Source: Myceligenerans indicum | GTDB lineage: Bacteria > Actinomycetota > Actinomycetes > Actinomycetales > Cellulomonadaceae | Assembly (NCBI RefSeq): GCF_016742955.1 | Contig: NZ_JABBYC010000002.1 | Location: 167,782 to 231,781, forward strand | Length of the DNA stretch: 64,000 nt | Direction of reading: 5' to 3' | Part shown: piece by piece, positions 27,353 to 36,263 of the stretch | How the letters are laid out: each line of letters opens with the position of its first letter | Position numbering within the stretch: position 1 is the stretch's first letter | Position numbers and translations under genes: made by a program | Notes under the pieces: generated by a model | What the model was told of the DNA's origin: nothing | Database searches by the model: none | The model's input: the letters and a program-made list of their open reading frames with translations, nothing else

Positions 27353-28423
27353 CCCACCGCCCCTGATGCCGCGCCGGCCGCGGCAGCCGCCGTCGAGGTG
27401 CACGGCCTCGTCAAGCGGTACGGAGGCCGGGCCGTCGTCGACCACCTCGACCTGACCGCCCGCGCGGGCGCCGTCACCGCCGTCCTCGGCCCGAACGGTG
27501 CCGGCAAGACCACCACGATCGAGTGCTGCGAAGGCCTGCGCACCCCCGACGACGGCACGGTGCGCGTGCTCGGCCTCGACCCCGTGGCGGACGCCAGGAC
27601 ACTGCGGCCCCGCGTCGGCGTCATGCTGCAGGACGGCGGCCTCCCCAACGGGGCACGCGCCGGCGAGGTGCTGCGCCACGTCGCCGCCATGTACGCCGCA
27701 CCGCGCGACGTCGGCGAGCTCACCGAACGCCTCGGCATCGACAGCTTCGCCCGCACCAGCGTCCGGCGCCTGTCCGGCGGCCAGCGGCAGCGCCTCGCCC
27801 TGGCGTGCGCCGTCGTCGGCCGCGGCCAGGTCGTCTTCCTCGACGAACCCAGTGCCGGCATGGACCCCCAGTCACGCCGCGCCGTGTGGGAACTGATCCG
27901 CGAGCTGCGCGCCGACGGCGTCGCCGTCGTCCTGACCACCCACCTCATGGACGAGGCGGCGGACCTTGCCGACCACGTCCACGTCGTCGACCACGGCCAG
28001 GTGATCGCCGCCGGCACCGTCTCCGAGCTGCTCGCCGACGGCAGCCCGGGCACGACGACCGCCACCTGCGTACGCGTCGAGGCCCGGCCCGGCCTCGACG
28101 TCGCACGCCTGACGGCCGCGCTCGAGGCGGACACCCCACCCGGACACACCCCGCCCGGACATCCCGCGCCCGGACATCCCCCGGCCGAGCAGGCGCGCAC
28201 GCCGGCACGCGAGACCTCCGGCACCCCGAGCGAGGGACGGCGCTGGACGGTCGCCGAGCCCGAACCAGGCACCTACCTCGCCGAGGGACCCGTCGACCCC
28301 GGCTCGCTGGCGACCGTGGCCACCTGGCTCGCCGACGCCGGATCCCTCGCACGATCCGTCACCACGGGCGGCCGCACCCTGGAGGACGTCTTCCTCGACC
28401 TGACCGGGAGGCACCTGCGATGA
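27350..28423 (+). CDS. ABC-2 type exporter, ATP-binding protein
   Basis: A 357-residue ATPase. Walker A is LGPNGAGKTTT (from 46). The signature is LSGGQRQR (141-148), Walker B is VVFLDEPSAGMD (161-172), and the H-loop is LTTHLMDE. After the ATPase, a C-terminal domain of about 130 residues contains a His/Pro repeat (PPGHTPPGHPAPGHPP) in a linker that is unusual for the family. The GTG start at 27350 is supported by a -10 element immediately upstream. It overlaps the permease gene by ATGA. The pair resembles the exporter that usually sits between sufR and ctaA in actinobacteria. The substrate is unknown. Confidence 0.9.
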   Translation: MPTAPDAAPAAAAAVEVHGLVKRYGGRAVVDHLDLTARAGAVTAVLGPNGAGKTTTIECCEGLRTPDDGTVRVLGLDPVADARTLRPRVGVMLQDGGLPNGARAGEVLRHVAAMYAAPRDVGELTERLGIDSFARTSVRRLSGGQRQRLALACAVVGRGQVVFLDEPSAGMDPQSRRAVWELIRELRADGVAVVLTTHLMDEAADLADHVHVVDHGQVIAAGTVSELLADGSPGTTTATCVRVEARPGLDVARLTAALEADTPPGHTPPGHPAPGHPPAEQARTPARETSGTPSEGRRWTVAEPEPGTYLAEGPVDPGSLATVATWLADAGSLARSVTTGGRTLEDVFLDLTGRHLR

Positions 28424-29250
28424 GCGACGACGCACGCACCGCCGGGCCCGCACGCCCACCGCACCCGGGCGGTCCTGCCGCGGACGGCCCGGCGCCGGTC
28501 GCGGGCACCGCCGCCGCGCCACCGCTGCGCCGCATCGCGACCCAGGCCGCGTTCGAGACCCGCACCCTCCTGCGCAACGGCGAACAACTTCTCGTCTCAC
28601 TGATCCTGCCCGTGCTGGTGCTGATCGGGATGGCGACGGCGCCGTTCCTCGGCATCGACACCGGCGGAACCAGCCGGATCGACTTCGCCACGCCCGGCGT
28701 GCTGGCGCTCGCCGTCGTGTCCAGCGCGTTCACCTCCCAGTCGATCGCCACGGCGTTCGACCGGCGCCACGGCGTGCTGCGACTGCTGGCCACGACCCCG
28801 CTCGGGCGGGGCGGGCTGCTCGCCGGCAAGGCGCTGGCCGTGCTCGCCGTCCTGGCGGTGCAGGCGGTGGTGCTCAGCGTGGTCGCGGGCGTGCTCGGGT
28901 GGACGCCAGACCCGGCCGGGCTGCTCCCGGGCGCCGTCGCCCTCCTGCTCGGGACCGCGTGCTTCACCGCCCTGGCGATGCTGCTGGCCGGGACGGTACG
29001 TCCCGAGGGCGTGCTGGCGGTGGCGAACCTCGTGTGGATCCTGCTCGTGCTGGGCGGCGGCCTGGTGGTCCCGCCGGACCGGCTGGGACCGCTCGGCCCG
29101 GTCGCCGCGCTGCTGCCCTCCGGCGCGCTCGGCGAGGCGTTGCGGTCCGCCCTGCTCGACGGCGCGCTGCCGCCGGGCCCGATGCTGGTCCTGGCAGCCT
29201 GGACCGTCGTGGCCGGCCTGGCCGCCGGCCGCTGGTTCCGCTGGCACTGA
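28420..29250 (+). CDS. ABC-2 type exporter, permease protein
   Basis: A 276-residue membrane protein. After a Pro/Ala-rich cytoplasmic N-terminus of about 35 residues it has six hydrophobic segments. FETRTLLRNGEQLLVSLILPVLVLIG and AFDRRHGVLRLLATTPLGRGGLLAGK form the conserved ABC-2 amphipathic regions, and LLPSGALGEALR is near the end. It partners with the ATPase whose gene it overlaps by 4 bp. Confidence 0.88.
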   Translation: MSDDARTAGPARPPHPGGPAADGPAPVAGTAAAPPLRRIATQAAFETRTLLRNGEQLLVSLILPVLVLIGMATAPFLGIDTGGTSRIDFATPGVLALAVVSSAFTSQSIATAFDRRHGVLRLLATTPLGRGGLLAGKALAVLAVLAVQAVVLSVVAGVLGWTPDPAGLLPGAVALLLGTACFTALAMLLAGTVRPEGVLAVANLVWILLVLGGGLVVPPDRLGPLGPVAALLPSGALGEALRSALLDGALPPGPMLVLAAWTVVAGLAAGRWFRWH

Positions 29251-29267
29251 CCACGCCGCCCGCGCGA

Positions 29268-29360
29268 TTTTCACCCCATATGACCGCGCTATGACCTATT
29301 CATAATCGGGCAATCTATCCTTAACCCTACGATTTTTCTTGACGCAAACCTATGCTTCCC
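29268..29360 (+). promoter_or_regulatory. AT-rich promoter region of the secreted protease
   Basis: About 90 bp of unusually AT-rich sequence upstream of the protease gene, with several -10-like hexamers (TATCCT at 29316, TACGAT at 29328, TATGCT near 29351). I cannot choose one promoter. The low GC contrasts with all neighbours. Confidence 0.4.
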
Positions 29361-29428
29361 GTGACCGATGCGGAGTCTTGTGGCACCGCATACCGATTCC
29401 GGAGAACCCGGACACCGGGAGGTAGAAG

Positions 29429-31060
29429 ATGAAGCGCGTCACCCCACACAACCCCGGCTCACGCCGGACCCGCCGCGCGAGACGATGGGCCGCCACCGCG
29501 GCCGGAGTCGCAGTCGTGGCCGCACCGGCGCTGGCCGCACCCGGCGCCGCGAACGCCGCGGTGGCCATGGACGACACGTCACGGATCGTGGCTGCCGACT
29601 CCCCCGACGCGATCGAGGGCGAGTACATCGTCGTGCTCGAGTCCGAGATCAGCACCCAGCAGGTCAGCGACAAGGCGCACGGCCTGATCAGGAAGTACGG
29701 CGGTGAGGTCGAGAGGTCGTACAAGAAGGCCATCCGCGGCTTCAGCGCCACGATGTCGCCCGGCCAGGCGAACAAGCTCAGCCACGACCCGGCCGTCGCC
29801 TACGTCGAGCAGAACCAGGAGGTGCACGCCACCGGCACGCAGTCGCCGACGCCCTCCTGGGGCCTGGACCGCATCGACCAGCGCGACCTCCCGCTGGACG
29901 ACTCGTACACCTACCCGAACGACGGGTCGGGCGTCACCGCCTACATCATCGACACCGGCATCCTGACCACCCACCAGGACTTCGGTGGTCGCGCCGTCAG
30001 CGGCACCGACACGGTCGACGGCGACAACGACGCCACCGACTGCGCCGGCCACGGCACGCACGTGGCGGGGACCGTGGGCGGCTCGTCCTACGGCGTGGCC
30101 AAGAACGTGGACCTGGTCGCCGTGCGTGTCCTCGACTGCTCCGGCTCGGGCACCTACGCGGGCGTCATCGACGGCATCGACTGGGTCACCTCCGACCACG
30201 CGGCCGGCGAGCCCGCCGTGGCCAACATGTCGCTCGGCGGCGGGTTCTCCCAGGCCGTGAACGACGCCGTGGCCGCCTCCATCGCGGACGGCGTCACCTA
30301 CGCGCTGGCCGCCGGCAACGACTACGCCGCGGACGCCTGCAACTCCTCCCCGGCCTCGACGCCGGAGGCGATCACCGTCGGCGCCACACAGAGCAACGAC
30401 GCCCGCGCGTCGTACTCCAACATCGGGACCTGCCTGGACATCTTCGCACCGGGCACGGACATCACGTCGGCCTGGTACACGTCCAACACCGCGACGAACA
30501 CCATCTCCGGCACCTCGATGGCCACCCCGCACGTCACCGGTGCCGCGGCGCTCGTCGCGGCGGCCAACCCGGGGTTCACCCCCCAGCAGGTCCGCGACCA
30601 GCTCGTGGCCGACGCCACCACCGGCGCCGTCTCGAACCCGGGCTCGGGCTCGCCCGACGCCCTGCTCTACGTCGGCGACGAGGCGAACACCCCGCCCGAC
30701 CCGGACCCGACGCCGGAGCCCGGCTGCACCGGAACCAACGGTGACGACGTCGACATCAACGACAACTCCACGTCCACCTCCCCGATCACCATCTCGGGCT
30801 GCACGGCCCCGAGCGGGACGGCCACGGTCGACGTCGACATCGTCCACACCTGGGTCGGCGACCTCACGGTCTCGCTGGTCTCCCCGGACGGCAGCGTCTA
30901 CACGCTGCGCGAGCGGTCCGGCGGCAGCGCCGACGACATCCACGAGACCTACACGGCCGACGTGAGCAGCGAGTCGCCCGACGGCACCTGGGAACTGCGC
31001 GTGCAGGACTCGGCGACCTGGGACACCGGCTACATCGACGCCTGGAGCCTCTCGCTCTGA
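29429..31060 (+). CDS. secreted subtilisin-like serine protease (S8) with inhibitor prodomain and C-terminal P domain
   Basis: A 543-residue exported protease. The signal peptide covers residues about 1-44 (ends PGAANA). An I9 prodomain follows (GEYIVVLESEIS ... VAYVEQNQEVHA, about 60-135). The triad is Asp175 (AYIIDTGI), His208 (GHGTHVAGT) and Ser363 (SGTSMATPHVTG), as in the proteinase K branch. A short Pro/Asp linker (PPDPDPTPEP) leads to a P/homoB beta domain (about 435-543: VDVDIVHTWVGDLTVSLVSP ... WSLSL). Likely roles are nutrient release or processing of other secreted enzymes. GGGAGG lies upstream of the ATG. The gene stands alone between the ABC exporter and ctaA. Confidence 0.94.
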   Translation: MKRVTPHNPGSRRTRRARRWAATAAGVAVVAAPALAAPGAANAAVAMDDTSRIVAADSPDAIEGEYIVVLESEISTQQVSDKAHGLIRKYGGEVERSYKKAIRGFSATMSPGQANKLSHDPAVAYVEQNQEVHATGTQSPTPSWGLDRIDQRDLPLDDSYTYPNDGSGVTAYIIDTGILTTHQDFGGRAVSGTDTVDGDNDATDCAGHGTHVAGTVGGSSYGVAKNVDLVAVRVLDCSGSGTYAGVIDGIDWVTSDHAAGEPAVANMSLGGGFSQAVNDAVAASIADGVTYALAAGNDYAADACNSSPASTPEAITVGATQSNDARASYSNIGTCLDIFAPGTDITSAWYTSNTATNTISGTSMATPHVTGAAALVAAANPGFTPQQVRDQLVADATTGAVSNPGSGSPDALLYVGDEANTPPDPDPTPEPGCTGTNGDDVDINDNSTSTSPITISGCTAPSGTATVDVDIVHTWVGDLTVSLVSPDGSVYTLRERSGGSADDIHETYTADVSSESPDGTWELRVQDSATWDTGYIDAWSLSL

Positions 31061-31131
31061 GGCCACGACGCCGGGGGGCGTCCGGACGGTCCGAGCAGGC
31101 GGGCTCGTGACCGGCCGGCGCCTCCCCCGGC

Positions 31132-32115
31132 GTGACCAGCACCACGCCCGACACGCTGGACTCCCCCGCCGGGACCGCTCCCGGCCTCGTGGCACGCACG
31201 GCACGCCTCGCCGTACACCTTGCCGCGCGCCTGCGCCGCTGGACCCCCGCGATCCTCGTCGCGAACGTGGTCGCGCAGATCGGCATCATCGTCACCGGCG
31301 GCGCCGTCCGGCTCACCGGGTCGGGCCTGGGCTGCTCCACCTGGCCCGAGTGCGAGCCCGGGCGGTTCACCCCCGCGTTCCACGAGGCCACCACCCTGCA
31401 CCCGTACATCGAGTTCGGGAACCGCACCCTGACCGGCGCGCTCGGCGTCATCGGGCTGGCCGTGCTGGTGGTCATGATCTCGGACACCTCCCGCACCTGG
31501 CGCTACCGCCTGCTCGGCCTCGTTCCCGGGCTCGGCGTGATCGCGCAGGCCGTCATCGGCGGCGTCGTCGTGCTGCTCGACCTGCATCCCGGCTGGGTGT
31601 CGCTGCACTTCGGGGTGTCCGGCGCGCTCGTGGCCATGTCCCTGTACCTGCTGCACCGCAGCGGGGAGGGCGACGGGGCGCCGCGCGTGGTCGTCCCGGC
31701 GCCGACCCGCGTGCTCTCGGTGGTGCTGGGCGCGCTGACGGCGGTGATCGTGGTGCTCGGCGTGCTGACCACGGGCGCCGGGCCGCACTCCGGGGACGCC
31801 GAGGTCGGGTACCGCCTGGCGCTGGACCCCGCGGCGATGTCGATGGCGCACGCGGCCGCGGTGTGGACGTTCCTGGCCGCCCTGGCCGCCTACCTGGTCG
31901 TGCTGCACCGGGCGGGCGGCGGGCACACGGACGGCATGTTCCGCGCCCGCCGTGCGGCCTGGCTGCTGGTCGCCATCACGTTCGCGCAGGGTGCGATCGG
32001 CTACGTCCAGTACTTCACGGGCCTGCCGATCCTCCTGGTGGGCCTGCACATGCTGGGCGCGGGCCTGCTGATCGCGGGCGCGACACGCGTGTTCCTGACC
32101 ACCCGCATCCGCTAG
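31132..32115 (+). CDS. ctaA: heme A synthase (COX15/CtaA)
   Basis: A 327-residue membrane protein with eight hydrophobic helices. It converts heme O to heme A for cytochrome aa3 oxidase. The four heme-ligand histidines are present in TLHPYIEFGNR, VSLHFGVSG, SMAHAAAVW and VGLHMLGAG. The paired cysteines in GLGCSTWPEC are in the first extracytoplasmic loop. The start is GTG 31132, 71 bp after the protease stop. The gene ends 34 bp before a strong terminator. Confidence 0.93.
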   Translation: MTSTTPDTLDSPAGTAPGLVARTARLAVHLAARLRRWTPAILVANVVAQIGIIVTGGAVRLTGSGLGCSTWPECEPGRFTPAFHEATTLHPYIEFGNRTLTGALGVIGLAVLVVMISDTSRTWRYRLLGLVPGLGVIAQAVIGGVVVLLDLHPGWVSLHFGVSGALVAMSLYLLHRSGEGDGAPRVVVPAPTRVLSVVLGALTAVIVVLGVLTTGAGPHSGDAEVGYRLALDPAAMSMAHAAAVWTFLAALAAYLVVLHRAGGGHTDGMFRARRAAWLLVAITFAQGAIGYVQYFTGLPILLVGLHMLGAGLLIAGATRVFLTTRIR

Positions 32116-32149
32116 CCGTACCGCCGACGCCGCCGCCACCCCGGCCGTT

Positions 32150-32203
32150 GACCACGACGTTCTGGTTGATGGTTGCGCTCCCATCAACCAGGACGTCGTG
32201 GTC
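32150..32203. terminator. bidirectional terminator between ctaA and the cellulase gene
   Basis: A 23-bp stem (32150-32172 with 32181-32203) has an 8-nt loop and one T/C mismatch, which is a G-U pair in RNA. It lies between two converging genes. No long T-tract is seen. Confidence 0.8.
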
Positions 32204-32234
32204 GGCGGCCGGGGCGGCGGTGCGACCGGTCAGG

Positions 32235-34706
32235 TCAGCCCCCGGTGCAGGTGACCGTTGGCGACGACGGCGGTGCGCCCGAGCCGATGAGGCCGAACTC
32301 GGTGGATCCGCCCGTGGCGAGCGAGCCGTTCCAGCCGATGTCCGACGCCGTCACCTGGGAGCCCGACGTGCTGAACGTGGCGTTCCACCCCTGGGAGAAG
32401 GTGGCCGGCGCCAGGTCGAACGCCGTCGACCAGCCGGTGACCGCCTGGTTCGCCGTGACCTGGACGGACGCCTGGAAGCCGCCCTCCCAGGAGTTGACCA
32501 CCGTGAACGTGGCCTCGCAGGCGGAGGCCGGGTCCGTCGGGTCGTCCGTCGGCGGGTCGGTCGGGTCATCGGTCGGCGGGTCGGTCGGGTCGTCCGTCGG
32601 CGGGTCGGTCGGCCCCGGGTCGCGCGGGTCCGCGATGAGACGGTCGTACTCGGCGAACGCCGTGGCCACCGCGGTCTGCGCCCAGAACCGGTGGTACCGG
32701 AACTGCGGCGCGTCGCCGCCGTCCAGGTACTGCTGCACCTGGCCGAACATCGGGTCGTCCTCGTAGAAGGAGCGGATGTCCAGGAAGGAGATACCCGGCT
32801 CGATCACGTCACCGTTCGGGTAGGTCCCGCTCCAGTCGGCGGGCACGTAGACGCCGTCGCCGTCGCCACCCGCGTAGACGTCGTCGAACCGGCCGTAGTC
32901 GGTGCGGGTCTCGACGGTGGACACGCCCAGGTCGTCGGTGTCCTGCTCGTAGATCGCGTCGAGCAGTGCGCCCGCCGTGTCGGCAGCGGCCTGGTCACCG
33001 GACGCGGCGGCCCAGTAGGTGAGGGTCTTGGCGATGGCGCCGGCGACCCCGACGTCCTGGCTGTGGCCTGTGACCTGCACGTGCAGACCGGAGTTGTCGC
33101 CCGGGGCCGACGGGTCCCAGGTGTCCGGCTGGCCGGACCAGCTCAGCTCCGAGGGGATTTCCCACGAGTCGTCGGTCACGGTGATCTCCGAGATGACCCA
33201 CGGCACCCACTTGGCCAGGATGGCCTCGGCGCGGGGGTCGCCGGTCTCGTGGTAGATCTGCGCGATGCGCTCCACGCCCCAGCCCTGCATGCCGAACCAC
33301 TGGTTCGACGGCGGGTCGTGGTAGACGGGGTCCACATCGTAGACCATGTCGTAGAACGTGGCCGCTCCGGCCGGGTGCGGGGAGTAGTCGCCGCCCACGG
33401 AGTTCGTCGCACCGCCGGCGATGCCGCCCTCGGCGGACTGCAGCCACTGGAAGAACTCGAGCTGCCGGTCGTAGCTCTCGGCCCAGTCGGACTCCGCCGT
33501 CGGGGACGCCGGGATCAGGTCGGGGTCGTGGGACAGCGCCCAGGCCGCCATCGGGTTCTGGTAGCCGAAGTGCGCGTGGCTCGACCCGATGCGCCAGGCC
33601 CACGGGCCGCTCGTGTCCAGCGCGCCGCCCCAGGCGTAGTACCAGGACAGCAGGTAGTGCGCGGAGCTCCTGCCGGAGCCCGCCGGGCAGGACGGCGAGT
33701 CGCAGCCGGGGTTCTTGAAGTACTTGTCGAAGAACGAGTACCGCAGGTAGTCGCCCATCTTCGAGGCCCTGTCCACCGTGCCGGCGATCTGGCCCTCGGC
33801 TCCCTGCGCGGCGGCGAACTTCTTGGCCCAGTACAGCGCCTCGACCGACCGGGCGTCGGCGTCCGGCGCGTTGGTGTACTTCCACTGCTTGGCGTACTGC
33901 GAGTCCCCCGTGAACAGGTCGAGGTAGCCGTTCGGCCCGCCGTAGGAGAAGTCGTCGATCGACGGCTGCGGGATCGTCTCCCACACCGACTCCTGCTCAC
34001 CACGCTGGAAGGTGTTGATGTAGCTGGTGCCCTGGTAGTCCGGGCCGAGGAGCTCGGACGAGCCGGGCGCCGCACCGAAGCCGTAGACGTTGTCGACGTC
34101 GGCGAGCCAGTGCATCCCGTAGATGTCGTCGGTGCCGTAGGTGCTGCTCAGCTCGTCGGCGATCGGGTCGGAGCCCACGGAGACGCCGCTGTCGAGCTGT
34201 GACGGGTACTCGCTGGGGTGTCCGTGCTCCGGAGCGTAGGTGGCCGGGGAGCCCGGGTCGTACGCGCCGTTGGTGGGCTGGTTCTCCGTGGTGGGGATCA
34301 TGTACGCCTCGAGGGTGTCCCACGCCTCGTTCAGCGGCGCCCAGTCGCCGGTCAGCTCCCCGTAGGAAGCCTCCAGCCACAGCCAGAACGAGTAGGCCTC
34401 GCTCGTGGTCTCGTGGCCGTAGTCCGGCGCCTCGACCATCAGGGTCTCCACCGAGTGGTAGGGGATGCCCTGGTCGGAGAAGTAGCCGTTGGCCGGGTCC
34501 TTGATCTTGTCGTACATCTCGAGGAAGCGGTCGGCGTAGGGGCCCGCCAGTGCACGGGCGTCCTCCTCCGCGCTCGACGTGACGCCGGTCCGTAGGGTGT
34601 CCACGCTCGCCGCCGTCGCACCCGCGGTGGCGAAGGCCAACGCGGCGAGGGTGCTGACGGCGACGGCGGACCTGCGCCATCGTCGCCGGTTCGGTTCTCG
34701 GGTCAT
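32235..34706 (-). CDS. secreted GH48 cellulase (reducing-end exo-glucanase) with C-terminal CBM2
   Basis: An 823-residue exported enzyme. The signal peptide runs to about residue 33. The GH48 catalytic domain covers about 45-680. The likely acid catalyst is Glu103 in HETTSEAYSFW, by comparison with clostridial CelF/CelS. YGMHWLADVDNVYGFG, SSAHYLLSWYYAWGG and FRYHRFWAQTAVATAFAEYD are family blocks. A linker with four PTDPPTDD-like repeats follows. The CBM2 is residues 727-823, bounded by Cys729 and Cys820, with aromatic residues for cellulose binding (NSWEGGF, VTGWSTAF, SQGWNATF). GH48 enzymes work processively from reducing ends and are central to crystalline cellulose breakdown. AGGAGGG precedes the ATG. 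It has no cellulase neighbours here. Confidence 0.95.
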   Translation of the reverse strand: MTREPNRRRWRRSAVAVSTLAALAFATAGATAASVDTLRTGVTSSAEEDARALAGPYADRFLEMYDKIKDPANGYFSDQGIPYHSVETLMVEAPDYGHETTSEAYSFWLWLEASYGELTGDWAPLNEAWDTLEAYMIPTTENQPTNGAYDPGSPATYAPEHGHPSEYPSQLDSGVSVGSDPIADELSSTYGTDDIYGMHWLADVDNVYGFGAAPGSSELLGPDYQGTSYINTFQRGEQESVWETIPQPSIDDFSYGGPNGYLDLFTGDSQYAKQWKYTNAPDADARSVEALYWAKKFAAAQGAEGQIAGTVDRASKMGDYLRYSFFDKYFKNPGCDSPSCPAGSGRSSAHYLLSWYYAWGGALDTSGPWAWRIGSSHAHFGYQNPMAAWALSHDPDLIPASPTAESDWAESYDRQLEFFQWLQSAEGGIAGGATNSVGGDYSPHPAGAATFYDMVYDVDPVYHDPPSNQWFGMQGWGVERIAQIYHETGDPRAEAILAKWVPWVISEITVTDDSWEIPSELSWSGQPDTWDPSAPGDNSGLHVQVTGHSQDVGVAGAIAKTLTYWAAASGDQAAADTAGALLDAIYEQDTDDLGVSTVETRTDYGRFDDVYAGGDGDGVYVPADWSGTYPNGDVIEPGISFLDIRSFYEDDPMFGQVQQYLDGGDAPQFRYHRFWAQTAVATAFAEYDRLIADPRDPGPTDPPTDDPTDPPTDDPTDPPTDDPTDPASACEATFTVVNSWEGGFQASVQVTANQAVTGWSTAFDLAPATFSQGWNATFSTSGSQVTASDIGWNGSLATGGSTEFGLIGSGAPPSSPTVTCTGG

Positions 34707-34917
34707 TGCTCGCCCTCCTGGGTCCTGCGCCATCGGCGCGGCGCCCGCGGCGGTGCGGGCGCCTGGACGACGGTCCGGCGCGGAGCCCGGCGGCGGCAAC
34801 GAAGCTAACCGTTTCACACCACCGGGACGGGGATCGCCGGGCCGGTTTTCCGCCCGTGACCTCCAGGGCGGCTGTAGGGTTGGCCAGACCTCGGTAGACA
34901 GAAACACGCGGAGCGCG

Positions 34918-36036
34918 ATGACGGACAACGCCGGTCCCACCACCCCAGCGACGCCCGGCGGGGACCGTGGCGACGAACGCCTGGCCCGTACCGAGGACTT
35001 CACTCGGCTCGGCACGGAACCCCGGCAGGAGAGCACGCTCAGCGGCTCCGACGCCTACACGGAGGCGACCGCCCTGCGCGACGCCGCAACGGCGGGCCTG
35101 CGCGACGTCACCGCGACAGGCGTGGGCGGCGCCGCGACGACAGGCACGGCCGACGCCGGACGCGGGACCGACGGCGAACGCGGGACCGACGGCGAACGGT
35201 CGTCCGGCGCCGCCCCGGCCGGACGGGGCAGTGTCTGGCCTGCCGCCGCGATCCTGCTCCTCACGGTCGCGGCCTGGGCGCCGGTGGCGCTGACGCTCCT
35301 GCGCGTCGGTGTGGAACCGGACCCGTTCGCGTTCCGCACCGACAACGTGTTCTGGGTGCTGGCCATCACCGGCTCGGCGGCCACCATGACGCTCGCGGCG
35401 GGAGTCGCGGGTCTGCGACCGCGTGCGGCCGGCGCCGGAGGCCTGCGCGTCGCCGCCGCGGTGGTGACTGGAACGCAGCTGTTCGTGCTGGTGGTGATCG
35501 CCGTGATCCAGGTGCTCTGGGACGCCCGGGCGGCGATCATGGCCCAGACCGCCTTCACCCTGGTGGCTCTCCTGCTCGCGGCGTCCGCCGTCGTGCTCGC
35601 CTGGCTTGCCGCGCGGACGAGCCGGCTCGGCGGACCGGAGGCCTCCCGTGACCGGAAGCCGGTGGCCGGCCTGGTCTGCGTGCTCCTGGGCCAGGGCGTG
35701 CTGGCGGTCGGCATGACCTCGCAGTTCCCCGGCGAGTTCGGCATCTACGTCGTCTCGCTCCTGATCAGCACGCTCACCGCCGTCGCCACGCTGACCGGGC
35801 TGTGGCTCGTGGCCCGTGGGGCCGCCCTGGCCGGATGGGCCGGAGCGGCGGTCCTGTGCCTGATGGCCGTCCTGTCACTGGGCGGGCTGGTGAACATGTT
35901 CGCGCTCGTCGACCTGCCGGCCTCGCACCGGGCCGTCCAGGTCGGGCAGTACCTGTTCTATGCGGCCGGGGCGGTCACGGCCGTCCTCGCGGCGCGCGCT
36001 CCGGCCCGCGCCGCCCCCGCGCGCCCAGGAGACTGA
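34918..36036 (+). CDS. membrane protein of unknown function
   Basis: A 372-residue protein. The first about 100 residues are polar and Gly/Thr/Ala-rich, with a tandem GRGTDGERGTDGERSSG. About seven hydrophobic helices follow (for example SVWPAAAILLLTVAAWAPVALTLL and FVLVVIAVIQVLW). I do not recognise a family. It is divergent from the cellulase gene, with a 211-bp shared upstream region that shows no clear operator. The weak ribosome-binding site is CGCGGAGCG. Confidence 0.65.
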   Translation: MTDNAGPTTPATPGGDRGDERLARTEDFTRLGTEPRQESTLSGSDAYTEATALRDAATAGLRDVTATGVGGAATTGTADAGRGTDGERGTDGERSSGAAPAGRGSVWPAAAILLLTVAAWAPVALTLLRVGVEPDPFAFRTDNVFWVLAITGSAATMTLAAGVAGLRPRAAGAGGLRVAAAVVTGTQLFVLVVIAVIQVLWDARAAIMAQTAFTLVALLLAASAVVLAWLAARTSRLGGPEASRDRKPVAGLVCVLLGQGVLAVGMTSQFPGEFGIYVVSLLISTLTAVATLTGLWLVARGAALAGWAGAAVLCLMAVLSLGGLVNMFALVDLPASHRAVQVGQYLFYAAGAVTAVLAARAPARAAPARPGD

Positions 36037-36263
36037 ATCCGGCCACCGGAGAGCGGCCCCTGAGGCCGGCCACCGGGACGGCGCGGCGGCAGGCCGCGCC
36101 TGAGACCGCCCGCCCCCCCAAGGCCGCCCCGTGCGACCAGAACCCGAAGAAGGACCTGGTTCCCGTGGAAGCACGGCGAAGCGGGCCGGAGCCCCCACCG
36201 CCGATGACGGCCGTGGCGCTCCGGCCCGCTTCGGCGGCCGGGGACCTCGCTCGGATCCGCGGG

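Noticed and set aside
34804..34820. Possible LacI-type operator (TAACCGTTTCA) upstream of the cellulase
   Set aside because: Only one half resembles such sites and there is no true palindrome. It is too weak to call.
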